Source: Vitellaria paradoxa (Eukaryota; Streptophyta; Magnoliopsida; Ericales; Sapotaceae). From it: a DNA stretch of 64,000 nt. How positions within the stretch are numbered: the stretch's first letter is position 1; each line of letters starts with the position of its first letter. The notes under the pieces are model-generated. The model saw only the letters and a list, made by a program, of their open reading frames with translations, was not told the origin of the DNA and ran no database searches. The DNA lies in the NCBI GenBank assembly GCA_019916065.1, contig CM034237.1, positions 58,786,590-58,850,589 of the forward strand, read 5' to 3'. Below are positions 32,671 through 48,565 of this stretch, piece after piece. The position numbers and the translations under genes are program-made.

Positions 32671-33969
32671 GAAATTCATATTCAGTATATAACCATTAAC
32701 AATACTAGTGTGCTTACATTGTGGTTTGATATCGTTTATTTAACACACATGACGGTTATGTTTAGGGGATATGAATCCAAATATTTAATATTATCCTTTT
32801 GCGGTGGTGTTGGCTTGATTGTTTTTACTAGAACAAGTATGGGAACTTCTGTTTAATTTTTTGTAGCTTAAATCATGACTTAGTTATATAAGACTTTTTG
32901 TGAGCTTTTGATACTTTTGATAAGTCAAGATCTTCTCTTTTAGAATATTGTCTCACTATATGAAATATCTTTTTTTCTATTGACATGTGTATATAAAAAA
33001 TAATAATTATCAAATTAAATGTAATTCACATATTAACATGTGTACATATGTCAATACAAGAAAAGATGGGATGCAAAGTAGAATACCATTGTGGGATAGA
33101 AGAATTAAACTTGTTTTTGACATGTAAAATAAACTTACCACTTTTATATTCTTTACCATCAATTATACTTCAAAATTTGCATTTCCAATTATGGCATTTT
33201 GTCCATATATATTTGATTTAATTTCAATGTGATTACTCTGTTAAAATTCAATTGAAATTTGGATTTTTTTTTGGATAGATAAGTTTTAATTTCATTGCCA
33301 AAATATATGAATATTACAATATGCTCGATATAATTTCTTAAAGGAAAAGCACCTTTGCAAGGGGAATAAAGTATAGAAGACTCTCAACCTCATCCACTAA
33401 TAAGTTCTACTTACATTTCAAATGAATAAGTTTGTCAACATTTAGCTACACCTAAATTCACCCAAAGATATCATAAAATTATTATTTTCCTATTCTATTG
33501 GACTTAGGATTAGCAGATTAGTTACTACTTGCCCTTTGGTTGAGTGAAATTTGAATGTGGAATGACTATTGAGTCTCAGAAAATTAGACAAAATTTCAAA
33601 TGAAATTAGATAAAAAATAATATTAAATTGAATCAAATATATATACAGATGTAAAATCACAAATACACTAGTTAAGTATTATTTTATGCATTTAATTCTC
33701 AAACCAAAATCAGTTTGGTATTAATTTCAGAAAATTGGTTCTAAAAACACGTTCATAATTAAAAAATGATTATTTGAAAAAGGTTTTGGAGAAGAAAAAA
33801 AAAAGTGTAAATAAAGTATAATTTATAATTTAACAACATGGTAAATATGTTGTAGATGCTTTCATATTTCCGCCTCACATGATTTTTTTTTTTTTTAAGG
33901 TAAAAGGGCCACATATGATTTCGACTTTTGAAAAATGAGAATAATCAAGATCATTGAAATCAAAACAAA

Positions 33970-34345
33970 ACGCGCACGGCGAAAACGAGTAAAAATATAA
34001 ATTGACATGTTTTCTTGCATATGTCAACGGAGAAGATGGACCCGTCTCCGACCCATCGTATTCCTCACCGTGGCTCACCAACGATGATGGAAAACAACCG
34101 GCGACCACCTATTCTCCCAGAAATGCGGAAACCACGGTCCACAACACAACCACTGCTTATATTTTCTCTTGCCCACCAACCGTAAACAGATACACTGCAG
34201 ACACAATCCCATTCAACTATTTGTATGCGAAAAATCGTTTGCCCACTTTTCTTCCTCAGTCATCTGACGACAACGATTACGTGGGTTTGCCTTCACAAAC
34301 TGTTTAATTCAAACTGATCCAATCATTCTCCACTTTTATTGAGGT
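33970..34345 (+). other. GC-richer exon-like island upstream of locus E
   Basis: Composition differs sharply from the AT-rich flanks. A frame of 101 codons (34002-34307) matches no family I know. The island ends tattgag before gtgagt, a strong donor consensus, so it could be a 5' untranslated exon of locus E or an unrelated exon remnant. Confidence 0.3.
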
Positions 34346-34502
34346 GAGTTTTTAAAATCTTTTTTTACATATGCTCCCCTTACCTGTGCGTGTGTATGGT
34401 AGTGAGATCATCAAGCAGTTAATTTGGGGTTGGGGCATTCAAATCGGAATTGTGAATTACAGATTGATTCTCATATTTATTGTTTATGGGGATGTGTATA
34501 GA

Positions 34503-34509
34503 AGAGAGA

Positions 34510-34541
<32 letters not shown>
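34503..34541. repeat. (GA)n microsatellite
   Basis: About 18 GA units with one interruption (gtgagag). A second GA tract lies at 49275-49297. Confidence 0.9.
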
Positions 34542-35152
34542 ACATAGACAAAAAAAACCCGAACATAATTCCGTCTATAAATATAGATTTGAAATCAAAG
34601 AATTTGATGCTATTTATTTACAAGGAATTGTGTAAATATAGTTTGTTAGTTTAATTTTGTATTTTATTGTTTTATAATGAATTAAAATTATCCAAAAAAA
34701 ATTATTTACAATCGTTTACGGTATTTAACTTTACTGCTTTAATTCATTGTAGAGAGAGGGTTTGGTTAATTCATGTTTCGTGAATGTGTGGTAGAAGATT
34801 AATTCATTTTTCTAACCCCAACAAAAGTAAAATACCAACCTAAAATGTCAACCTAAAATGTTTTTAGGAAATAGTTTTACTCAGGTTTCAAGAAAATTTA
34901 TTTTTTTTCAAAACACAGGAGTAAAATAGTTTTGGGAAAATGTCTTACACGGAATGTGAAAGGCATTCTGATATTTGTGGAGATTAAGTCCAAGATATTG
35001 ATAATCTCCAAGAGTGATTTCAAATGGCTACCCCACAGTCTAATGGCCTTTTTCTCCCCAGAGAACTAATTGAAAGTTCCGTAATGTCTCAACCAACCCG
35101 ATTGATGTGAACCATCTTCTTGTCTTTCTTTCTATTTTTTTTTTTTTTTGGC

Positions 35153-35182
35153 GGGGGGGAGGGGTGGGGTGGGGTTGGGGGT
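35153..35182 (+). promoter_or_regulatory. G-quadruplex-like G-rich run
   Basis: Five runs of four or more G separated by one or two bases follow directly after a poly-T tract, about 550 bases before the start of locus E, with the G-rich strand being the coding strand. It meets the usual G-quadruplex pattern with very short loops. A regulatory role is only a possibility. Confidence 0.6.
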
Positions 35183-35240
35183 TGTTGAGTCAACAAAGAA
35201 CGGCGGAAGATGACTGGCAACTGATTTTTGTATTAGTATA

Positions 35241-35407
35241 GGGTGTTTTTTTTTTTTTTTTTTTTTGTCAAAATCAATCAAAATTTATTAATTTTTATCA
35301 AATTTTGATACTTTTTTTCAATCAAATTTTATCACATATTACTTTTACATCAAAATTTTATACTTTTATTATACTTTTTGATCAAACTTTTGCTAACTAA
35401 ACACCCT
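35241..35407. mobile_element. MITE-like element with 9-bp inverted ends
   Basis: It begins AGGGTGTTT and ends AAACACCCT, with an A/T-rich interior containing tcaaaatt and tcaaattttat motifs. Size and composition fit the other MITE copies here. The target duplication is unclear (TA at best). Confidence 0.5.
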
Positions 35408-35734
35408 CTATATTTATTTATTTTGGTCCAAGAGTGGTGATTGATGACCCACACAGTTGACAGCCTTTCCCAACCTGTTGTCCTCATGATCTGGGTAACA
35501 TATTATCACTATGAGGGCACCCAAGAAGTGAATAACTTTTAAATATTTACAGAAATGTTCAGACTTTTTTAACATTTACATCGCGCCAAACGAATGTGTT
35601 TGCTGCTGAGTATACAATGAAAGAAGTTTGCAGCTATGTAATTCACAGTTGACTTTGCTATCAGGTCTTTTGTAAGTCAATATAAAAAAAAGTTAAATAT
35701 GATATCGTCGGTTCTCTATAGTTTTTGCAATTCA

Positions 35735-39829
<4,095 letters not shown>

Positions 39830-40529
39830 AAATTTCCCACTGCTAAGATTTTATTCTGTATAAACCAATAATGGTCCAACAATGCTTTAAGTTGTAGTTT
39901 TTGTGAAATTGTTATTGTTATGTTATAAACCGAGAATTTTAAACTAATAATTTGTTGGTTAATGTTTAGTTATAAGTAATAAGCATGTGATTTTGAATTA
40001 TTAATTTTAGCAATCTTGATTATTAAATAGGAAGATAACAATGCCAGAGTTGTTTTTATTCTGATCAGAGCATTCATTGGATCAGTCATATGTGCCATGC
40101 GTAGTGATAAATGTACATTATTCTGGCTAAAACAAAAATTACTCGGCATTAAAATTTCCCGTTGAGACATTGAAGATACAATTTTTAAGGCAAGACTTAA
40201 CGTTATTATTGTTTTTTTTTTCAATAATCTTGCACAATCTCGATTTTGATTTGGTATTGCTGTTCAGTTGTCTTTTAGATAGAGATTAGTGTGGGATCAA
40301 GCTGCTATGAGGCCAGGAATTTATGGTGCTGAACAGAAGCCTGGGTTTCAGCTTGATTGCAGAGAGCAGGGAGATGGAAAATGATTGTGCCACGGGTTTG
40401 GGTTGTGTGGTTTGATACCCTGTTGTTTATGGTGCTTCCTAGGGTATTCGGTACAATCAGGTGAACGTTTGACAAAAATTATAAATTTTTATTTATAAAA
40501 ATTATGTATGAAAATTTGTTTAGCAAAAT
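39830..40529. other. Downstream of locus E up to the duplication junction
   Basis: AT-rich, no gene. Sequence from here to about 40440 is repeated downstream of pseudogene G (48225-48565 and 49317-49590). The junction to D-like sequence lies between about 40440 and 40530. Confidence 0.65.
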
Positions 40530-40557
40530 ATTCTCAGTTGACCTGGATCTACCAAAG

Positions 40558-41417
40558 GTAATAGAAATAGCCTTCCCGTGTGGAGTATGCACTTTGATAT
40601 TTTTGTGGGTATAGCTGGAGAGCTTCTCTATTTTCATAGAGATTTAAGACTTAGAATTATTCATAGGGATCTCAAAGCTAATAATGTGCTACTAGACAAT
40701 GAGATAAATCCAAAAATTTCTGACTTTGGCATTACTAGAACCTTTAGATGGGATCAATTACGGGAGAAAACAACAAGAGTGGTCGGAACCCAGTAAACAC
40801 TTAAAAGATATTATTGCAGTTACTTTTTCAGGTTCATTTCTATTGACTTTTGTTATTGAATTAAAAAAATATACAGTAGTTTTATGTCCCCTGAGTATAT
40901 AATTCATTGGCTCTTTTTGATAAAATCAAATGTTTTTAGTTTTGGAGTACTCATTTTGGAAATAGTAAACGGCAAAAGGAATAGATAGTTCTATCATCTT
41001 GACTACAATCTCAGTCTCCTTGGACATGTAATTTCATAACTTTAACGACGATAATTTCTTTTATGAAATTTTTGTCTAGTGTCATTTGCCAGTGCATATG
41101 TTCCTTTTCAGGCATAAAAACTATATATTGAAGGAAAAATTTCTAAGCTAATAGAAGAAGAGATTAAAAATTCATTTTTAATATCCGAAGTCTTGAAATG
41201 TGTACAAGTTGGCCTCTTATGTGTTCAACAACACCTTGAATATAGACCAACAACATCACCTGTACTCTTGCGATTGGGTAGTGAGAATGTAATGTTACCC
41301 CAACCTAAACAGCCTGTTTTCTGCTAAAAAAGATTCACCATCAAGATAGAGTTTTCATGACTTGAAAATCAGCATGCTACAAATAAGATGACCCTCACAT
41401 TTGTAGGGGGTCGACGA
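40558..41417 (+). pseudogene. Pseudogene F: kinase exons 5-7, copy of locus D
   Basis: Exon 5 (40558-40792) is 235 nt as in D and still open. It keeps HRDLKANN and DFGITRTF but has changed IARG to IAGE. Exon 6 (40877-41027, 151 nt) has an in-frame TAG at about 40985. Exon 7 (41112-41417) begins with TAA where D has the Trp of VWQLW, has further changes, and has lost the terminal stop. The exons for the extracellular part, membrane span and kinase N-lobe are missing because the duplication begins inside intron 4. No functional kinase can result. Confidence 0.9.
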
Positions 41418-42187
41418 GAAATTCATATCTAGTATATAACCATTAATAATACTAGTATGTTTATATTGTGGTTTGATACTGTTTATTTGATACAGATGAA
41501 GGTTGTATTTGGGGAATGTGAATCCAAATATTTTAAATTGTCCTTTCACGGGGGTGTTGGCTTGATTGTTTTTAATAGAACAAGTATGGGAACTTCTGTT
41601 TAATTTTTCATACCTTAAATCATGACTTGTTACATAAGACTATTTGTGATCTTTTGATGAGACAAGGTCTTCTCTCTTTTAATATTGTCTTACCATATGA
41701 TCTATCTTCTTTTGTATGGATAAATGTATATAAAATTTAATAATAATTATTAAACTTAAATGTGATTCAAATATTAACACGTGTAGACATGTTACTATAA
41801 GAGAAGATGTCATTGTAGGATAGAAGATTTAAACTTGTCTTTGACAGATAAAATAAACTTAGCACTTTTATATATACTTTACCAAATTAATCGTATTTCA
41901 AAACCTGCATTTCCAACTATGGAATTTTGTCCATATATATTTGATTTGATTTCAATGTCATTACTCTGTTGAAATTCATTTGAATTGGATGTCGAATGGC
42001 AATGTGAGGCTCACAAAATTCGATAGAATTTCAAATGAAATTAGATGATGGATGATATTAAATTTGAATCAAATTTATATATAAGATGTAAAATAACACA
42101 ATTACAAGATCAAATCCTAAAGTTGGATTAGTGTTAAACTGCAGATATGCTAGCCGAGTGTATGTTCTTCGTTTAGTTTTGAGTGAC
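41418..42187. other. D-like 3' spacer, no gene
   Basis: Alignable by eye to 32671-33660 (for example acaagtatgggaacttctg and ccatatatatttgattt). It lacks the roughly 275-bp block found at 33267-33545. Confidence 0.7.
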
Positions 42188-43322
42188 GATAATTGCAGAG
42201 CAGATTTTGTTAATGCCAGATCTCCATTAATAATCTTTTTAATTATTGATAGAATTACTCTTTTCTATTATTTAACAAACCTACCTTCTCCCTCTTTCAT
42301 TAATTTCTCTCTTTAAATCTTCCTCATTAATGCCAAGCTCAATTAATTATTTACAAAATTACCCTCTTCCATTATTCTATTCAATGTAGATTCTGTCTTC
42401 TCATCAATTAATCTATTTCATCCTATCTATTCATCTCTATCTCTTTTTATTTTCTTTTTTAAAAAACATATTATTCTTTTTTTTTCCTCTCTTTGAAAAG
42501 CATATCTATTCAAAATATAGTTAAATAATAACTTTTTCATTTTAAACTTAAAAATCATTAATGTGCCATTAAATTATAAAAAAAACTCTATTTGAAAAAT
42601 ATCTCTCTTTAAAATATAGTTAAATAATAAATTTCTCGTTTTAGAAAAATTTATATTTATTATTTTTTATCAATATAAAATTTTTTAATACATTTTGTCC
42701 CCTAAAAAAATAAATAGGATTTGGTTTCTAATATTTTTATAACAAACAAAATCCCGAAGTTCTAATAATAATATATATTATGCATAGAAAAAAGATAATA
42801 TTTTTTAAAAAGATTATAAAAAGTTTAACGCAAACAATTTAATAGTAATAATAATTTTTTAATAAAAATGTTTTAATAATTTTTATTTAAAATTAATATA
42901 ATTACAATTAAACAAAAGTCTAAATTTTTAGTAGTACAAATTTTTCTTTTATACAATTACATTAAAATTTCAATAATTTAAAAAAAATCATACTTATATG
43001 AAACCTTCAAATATATTAGATAAATTATTACAAACAATTAGACGTATTTTTATAATTCAATTAGGCATTAATATTTTTTATATTTAAATTGAGAAATTTA
43101 TTATTAACTATATTTTAAAGAGAAATATTTTTCGAATAGAGTATTTTTGTAATTTAATGCACATTTATAATTTTTAAGTTTAGAATGAAAATTTATTAAT
43201 TAACTATATTTTGAAGAGAGATGTTTTTCAAAAATAGGAAAAAGAGAGAATAATCTATGTGTTTTAAAAAGAAAAAAAAGAGATAGAGATGAATAGATAT
43301 GATAAGAGAGATGAATAGATAT

Positions 43323-43656
43323 ATAAAAAAAAAAAAAGGATTTAACCTCGAGAGATTCACTCCCTAAGCTAAACTCCTAGAGAGTGAATCTCTTTTGGTT
43401 TGTGCCACACATACCGGCCCCTCAACATGTATAGCGGTAAATCGTGAACTCGCGTAGCGGCGGGGAGTCGGACCCACACCCAAGAACTGGATACGGTTCG
43501 TCCAGCCAAGGAGGCCTGTCCTACCAACCTTTACTACGCTTTGCGCCCAGGAGGCTGGCCCCAAGTTTTGCTAGAGAGGAGACTTGAACTTGAGACCTTG
43601 GGGTGGTAAGCCTCTAAGTCCCAGTCCAAGACCATCCCATCTAACTCCTTGGGGTT
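43323..43656 (-). mobile_element. tRNA-derived SINE-like insertion, 334 bp
   Basis: Flanked by a 16-bp direct repeat (agagatgaatagatat) at 43307-43322 and 43657-43672. On the minus strand a box-B-like sequence (caagttcaagtctcc) lies near the head, and the far end is a T run. It is much more GC-rich than its host. The family is not identified. Confidence 0.65.
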
Positions 43657-43739
43657 AGAGATGAATAGATATGATAAGAGAAGAGAAAGAAATTAATGAG
43701 GAAGAGAGAATGTAGATAGGGTAAATCAATAGAGGAGGG

Positions 43740-43862
43740 AGCGTGGCCTTTAGCTCAGTGGTTAAGAGTCTTTCCTGCCTGCTCATGACTCGAGTTCGAG
43801 TCTTCCCCCTCCCCATAAAAAAAAAGAAAAAAAAATTGACCTTTCAAAAAAAAAAAAAAAAA
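43740..43862 (+). mobile_element. tRNA-derived SINE, 123 bp
   Basis: The head carries pol III box A (TAGCTCAGTGGTTAAGAG) and box B (GAGTTCGAGTC), followed by an A-rich tail. A perfect 19-bp target duplication lies at 43721-43739 and 43863-43881. The body does not fold as a real tRNA gene. Confidence 0.85.
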
Positions 43863-44213
43863 GTAAATCAATAGAGGAGGGTAATTTTGTAAATAATTAG
43901 AGAAAAATTAATGAGGGAGATTTGGAAAGAAATTGATGTGTTTTAAAAGAAAAAAAGAGATAGAGATGAATAGATAAGATAATAGAAGAGAGAGAAATTA
44001 ACGAAGAAGAGAGAATGTAGATGGGACAGATTAATAGAGGAGGGTAATTTTTTATATAATTAAACACAAATTAATGAGGGTGATTTAGAGAGAAATTAAC
44101 GTGGGAGAGAGAAAGTAGATTGTGTTAAATAATAAAAAAGAATAATTCTGTTAAAAAAAAAGACAATTAATGAAACTCTGGCATTAACAAAATTTGTTCT
44201 GATCGATATTATC

Positions 44214-44862
44214 TCCACCTTTAGTTTTTTTAGTTTAATTTTCAAACTAAAATTTGTTTGGTATTAATTTCAGAAAATTGGTTCTAGAAACTCGTTTATA
44301 ATTCAAAAAATATTATGTGGAAAAGGATTTAGAAAAGGAAAAAAAAAAGGGTGTAAATAAGGTATAATATATAATTTAACAACATGGCAAATATGTTGTA
44401 GATAATCTCATACTTCCGCCTTCAATGATTTCGACTTTTGGAAAACGAGACTGAAATCAGGATCATTGAAACAGAATATGAATGCATTTGAAATAATAGA
44501 AAGTAGAATAAAATGAAATAAAGTGAGATAAGTTATGAGTTCGTAATTCATGTAATGAGACAAAACGTAAATAATTTTTATAACTTTTCAGTAATTTTTA
44601 CTATTTTTTAAAATTTTTTATCACATAAACAATGTAAATCCAACTCGATCAACTATGTGTGCTTAATGTTTATTTTGATTAATACAACTAGTCCCTACCC
44701 AAATAAAGGAGGGGGGTTGCAGTGGGTAGACGGTTATCCTAAAATGGCCACGTCACTGGAATTCAAATGTTAAAATTTATGTCTTTTTTGTATAAATTGA
44801 GTGAGTAGCAATGTATCAAAATTTGTTGCTAGATAAGTTCTATAACAAGACCAATTAGAATA
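44214..44862. other. Junction between D-like and E-like sequence
   Basis: 44214-44472 matches 33695-33960 downstream of D. 44473-44611 is A/T-rich filler. From 44612 (atcacataaacaa, the end of E's transmembrane exon) the sequence follows intron 2 of E. This is the scar of the deletion that removed E's front half. Confidence 0.7.
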
Positions 44863-45065
44863 AAAAAAAAAAAAAAAAGAGTAGCCCGGTGCACAAAACT
44901 CCCGTCTTTTGTGTGGGATTCGGGGAAGGGTCGGGCCCACAAGGGTATATTGTACACAGCCTTACCCTGTATTTTTGCAAGAGGCTGTTTTCACGACTTG
45001 AACACGCGACCTCAGGTCACACGGCAATAACTTTTACCGTTATGCCAAGACTCCCCTTCAACAAA
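44863..45065 (-). mobile_element. Au-type SINE
   Basis: The minus-strand reading has box A ggcataacggtaaaag, box B gtgttcaagtcg and the conserved Au body (gctgtgtacaat, agggtaaggc), and the T run typical of the Au 3' end sits at 44863-44878. A 13-bp target duplication accaattagaata is at 44850-44862 and 45066-45078. The corresponding place in intron 2 of locus E (about 37667-37680) has only one copy, i.e. an empty site. Confidence 0.85.
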
Positions 45066-45980
45066 ACCAATTAGAATATGGTGAGCTTAATCTCTTGTCA
45101 ACTTATGTTACGATAATTAAATATTTTGTCACAACAAAACTTTAAAAGTTTCCCTAGGTTCAAACACCTTTGGTATTTTATTATGCAATACAAATTAAAT
45201 GCTATAAATGCAACCCTATCTATGCTGAAATGTTGACTTAGAAGACCCATATGCAGTTTTTGACTTACAATTGCTCCCTGGGGAGTATTTCAAAAATGAG
45301 TGGAAGAAAACAGGGGCTTTTCTTTTGGATTCTTCCAATGAGTCCTTAATAAACATGGATGAAGAAATGTGATTAACCGGGTTCGTAAACTTTTCATGAA
45401 TACATGACCTTAGTTCTTGTTTAAAACGACATAATGCAGAGAAGAAATGATTAATTAGCCAAATCAGTTTACCCACTCATTGGCAGTCACGTACGACATT
45501 CTTTTGGTGATAGTGAAAAAACAAATAATTGATCCAGTGGATTAACTTAGTAAACTAGGTAGTTATTGTAGATGTTATATTAATTATTGTTAAACCCTCA
45601 ACTAATTTGGAATTAAGGTTTTGTTACGTTGAGTTGTGTATTAATTATTGTTAAAGAAGTACATAAAATTAATTAGTTGTGTGCTTTGAGTTCATAGGAA
45701 ATGGTTTGAAACTGGTCTCATTCAGCCAGAGCTTAAGGAGATGCACATAAACAAAAGATATTTGCGGTCATTCGTTTCCTAATCATTCATTTTCTCGTGA
45801 TCAATAGGCTGCGATCAAAAAGTATATTGAATTGATTAATTATGTGCTTCTGAGTTCATAGGAAAGGGGTTGAAACTTGAAACTGGTCTCTTTTTTTGGC
45901 TAAAGCTTGAGGACAACACCTGAACAAATGATACTTGTGTTTGTTCATTTCCTAATCTTCCATTTTGTCGTGATCAACAG

Positions 45981-48224
45981 TTTCACAACCTGATATTATA
46001 TCCAAAGGTGATGGAAACATTGATTTACCCATTTTCAGTGTAATCACCATTGCAGAAGCTACAAACAATTTTTTCCATTCAAATAACATACGAGAAGGTG
46101 GGTTTGGATTTGTTTACAAGGTAATTTCAATTTTACTTGTGTCAATATAATGGGGAGATGATAATTTATTAGATGTGCTTAAAATGCAAAAGATGCTAAA
46201 TTGTTGAAAATTGTGTTATTTTACTTATCATATAGGGCCAATTACCAACTGGACAAGAGATTGCAGTGAAGAGGCTCTCAGACAAATCCACTCGAGGACT
46301 TCATGAATTTAAAAATGAGATTACTTGGATTTTCTAACTTCAACATTGAAATCTCGTTAGATTTTTGGGATGTTGCATCCATGGAGACGAGAGGATGTTA
46401 ATTTACGAATATATGCCAAACAGAAGCTTGAGCTCCTTTATTTTTGGTTTGGTTTCTCAATCTTTCTAGTTGCTTTATTAAATTTCTTGCCAGGGATTGA
46501 AATGAATTGATTCCTAATCAAGTAATTACCCTTAGTTATTAATTCAAAATTACTACACCAATTACAAAAATCTCTATTGTTTTGATTTGAATTTGCCCCA
46601 GATAACAAAATGTGACAAGCTTGTATGGAGTATACGTTTCAATATTATTGTGGGGATTGCTTGAGAACTTCTTTATCTTCATCGAGATTCAATGTTTTGA
46701 ATTATTCATAAAGATTTTGAAGCCAGCAATGTGCTGCTAGACACGGAGATGAATCCAAAAATTTCAAACTTTGGCATTGCTAGAGCTTTTAGAGGGGATC
46801 AACTATTAGAGAAAACATCGAGGGTGATTGGAACTTAATAAGTATGCGAAAAGATTTCGTGTTAATTCTTGCCCAAGTTCAATTTTAATGATATTTTACT
46901 TTTATTTGACGATGGTTGTGCAATAGTTAGATGTCCCTAGAGTATATAATTCATGGGCTCTTTTCAATGAAATCAGATGTGTTTAGTTTTGGAGTACTTG
47001 TTTTAGAAATAATGAGTCGTAGAAGAAATAGAGAATTCTTTCATGCAGATAACAATTTCACTCTCTTTGGACTTGTAATTTTCTAATCAACATTGATTTC
47101 TTCTTTTTTTTTTTTTTTTTTTTTTTCCCTATGTAGTGCCATTCCCTAATGTATATGTTGTAACGGCCCGCATCCATATAGTACAATATTGTCCGCTTTG
47201 GGCTTGGTAAGCTATTTCCTAGGAGGTCACCCATCGTAGTACTACTCTCACTGGAGCACGCTTAACCCTGGAGTTCCCACTGAACCCAGTGCTCTAACGG
47301 CTTTAAAACGTGTTGTACTAGATTGATATCGAATATTACATATATGCCACTTCCTTTCACGACCCAGGCGATGTGGGATGTGAGGCATTGTTTCTTTACT
47401 TCACCTCCCGCTTCACTCTCCTACAGGCAGAGTCCCTCACAGGCAGGTCCCTCACAGTCCCTCAAAATCCTTCCCCCTTACAGGGCACGTGTCCCCGCGT
47501 GACCTCCTATTTTACTCTCCCGCAGGCAGAGTCCCTCACAGGCAGGTCCCCAACACGTGGGGCCCACGCGTGATCCACACTTCCGGCTGAGTATTAGCTC
47601 TAATACCATTTGTAACGCCCCGCATCCATATAGTACAATATTGTCCGCTTTGGGCTTGGTAAGCTACTTCCTAGGAGGTCACCCATCTTAGTACTGCTCC
47701 CACTGGAGCACGCTTAACCCTGAAGTTTCCACTAAACCCAGTGCCCTCACGGCTTTAAAACGCGTTGTACTAGATTGATATCGAATATTACATATATGCC
47801 ACTTCCTTCCACAACCCAGGCGATGTGAGATGTGAGGTATTGCTTCTCTGCTTCACCTTCCGCTTTACTCTCCCGTAGGCAAAGTCCCTCATGGGCAAGT
47901 CCCTCACAGTCCCTCACATATGTGCTTTTTTAGGCATGGAAACTATGGAATAAAGGAAAGGCTTTCGAGCTGAAAGATGAGAAAGTGGAAGATAGATTCC
48001 CAATATCCAAATTATTGAAATGCATACAAATTGGCTTTTTATATGTCCAGCAACACCCTGAAGATAGGCCAACAATATCATCTGTGCTCTTGTGATTGGA
48101 TAGTGATAGCGTAACGCTACTCTAACCTAAGCAACCGGGTTTTTATCCAGAGAGGAGCACTATTGAGAGAGATTAGCAATGTGCTACAAATTTAGTGACA
48201 CTTACACTGCCAGAGGGATGTTAA
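45981..48224 (+). pseudogene. Pseudogene G: kinase exons 3-7, copy of locus E
   Basis: Exon equivalents are 45981-46120, 46236-46446, 46602-46837, 46927-47074 and 47934-48224. Damage: the glycine loop start is changed (NNIREGGFG), TAA at about 46338 where E has Lys, TGA early in exon 5 with a 1-nt length change, Arg of IARG changed to stop, HRD changed to HKD, the donor after exon 5 mutated from GT to AT, exon 6 three bases short, and further stops in exon 7. The acceptors are still visible. Intron 6 holds the Cassandra element. There is no extracellular exon. This is a dead copy. Confidence 0.92.
47159..47918 (-). mobile_element. Cassandra-type TRIM retrotransposon with 5S-like LTRs
   Basis: Two 308-bp direct repeats (47159-47466 and 47611-47918) begin tgtaacg and flank a short non-coding core. 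TATGT target duplications lie at 47154-47158 and 47919-47923. The inverse of the sequence before the right LTR (TGGTATTAGAGC) is a Met-tRNA-type primer site, so the element is on the minus strand. Each LTR contains a stretch (about 47218-47300 and 47670-47750) close to the reverse complement of plant 5S rRNA (aggaggtcacccat, agcacgcttaac), the hallmark of Cassandra. The LTRs differ at roughly two dozen sites, so it is old. Intron 6 of locus E retains the empty site (ctaatgtatatgtgcc). Confidence 0.9.
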
Positions 48225-48565
48225 AAATTCCCATTGCTAAGATTTTATTCTATATAAACCAATAATGGTCCAATAATTCTTAAGTTGTAGTTTGTTTGAA
48301 ATTGCCACTTATTGCTGTGTTATGAATCGGGAATTTTAAACTAATAATTTGGTGGTTAAGGTTTTATTATAAGTAATAACCATGTGATTTTGAATTATTA
48401 ATTTTAGTAATCTTTATTATTAAATAGGGGAATAATAATACTAGAGTAATTTTTATTTTACTTAGAGCATTCATTGGTTTAGTCATTTGTACCATGTGCA
48501 GTGATGAATGTACATTGTTTTGGCCAAAGCAAAAATTATTTGGCATTAACATTTTTCCGTTGAGT
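48225..48565. other. E-like 3' spacer, first part
   Basis: Matches the region just downstream of E (39830-40165). No gene. It is interrupted after ccgttgag by the next entry. Confidence 0.7.

Larger units (their letters stand above)
32671..35734. other. Intergenic region D-E
   Basis: The first 1.3 kb has a diverged copy at 41418-44470. An insertion-like block of about 275 bp at 33267-33545 is absent from that copy. Further on are an exon-like island (33970-34345), a (GA)n tract (34503-34541), a G-rich run (35153-35182) and a MITE-like element (about 35241-35407). No intact gene is seen. Confidence 0.6.
42188..44213. mobile_element. Foldback-type element with long inverted arms
   Basis: The left end (gagcagattttgttaatgccaga) reappears inverted at the right end (ctggcattaacaaaatttgttctg). 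The relation continues inward for about 450 bp on the left (to about 42640) and from about 43090 on the right. The right arm holds an internal tandem copy and two SINE insertions. There is no transposase frame. The D downstream region has no such element. Long arms suggest a Mutator-like or foldback element, but the target duplication was not resolved and the ends are approximate. Confidence 0.65.

Noticed and set aside
34002..34307. 101-codon open frame
   Set aside because: No family, no signal peptide, and the region looks more like an untranslated exon; not called as a gene.
43741..43815. Possible tRNA gene (box A and box B present)
   Set aside because: It does not form a full tRNA fold, has an A-rich tail and a 19-bp target duplication, so it is a SINE head.
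45216..45476. 86-codon minus-strand frame
   Set aside because: It lies antisense within intron 2 of pseudogene G, has no domain and is not kept open in locus E.
47218..47750. Two 5S rRNA-like segments
   Set aside because: They are diverged and sit inside the LTRs of a Cassandra-type element, not in a 5S gene array.
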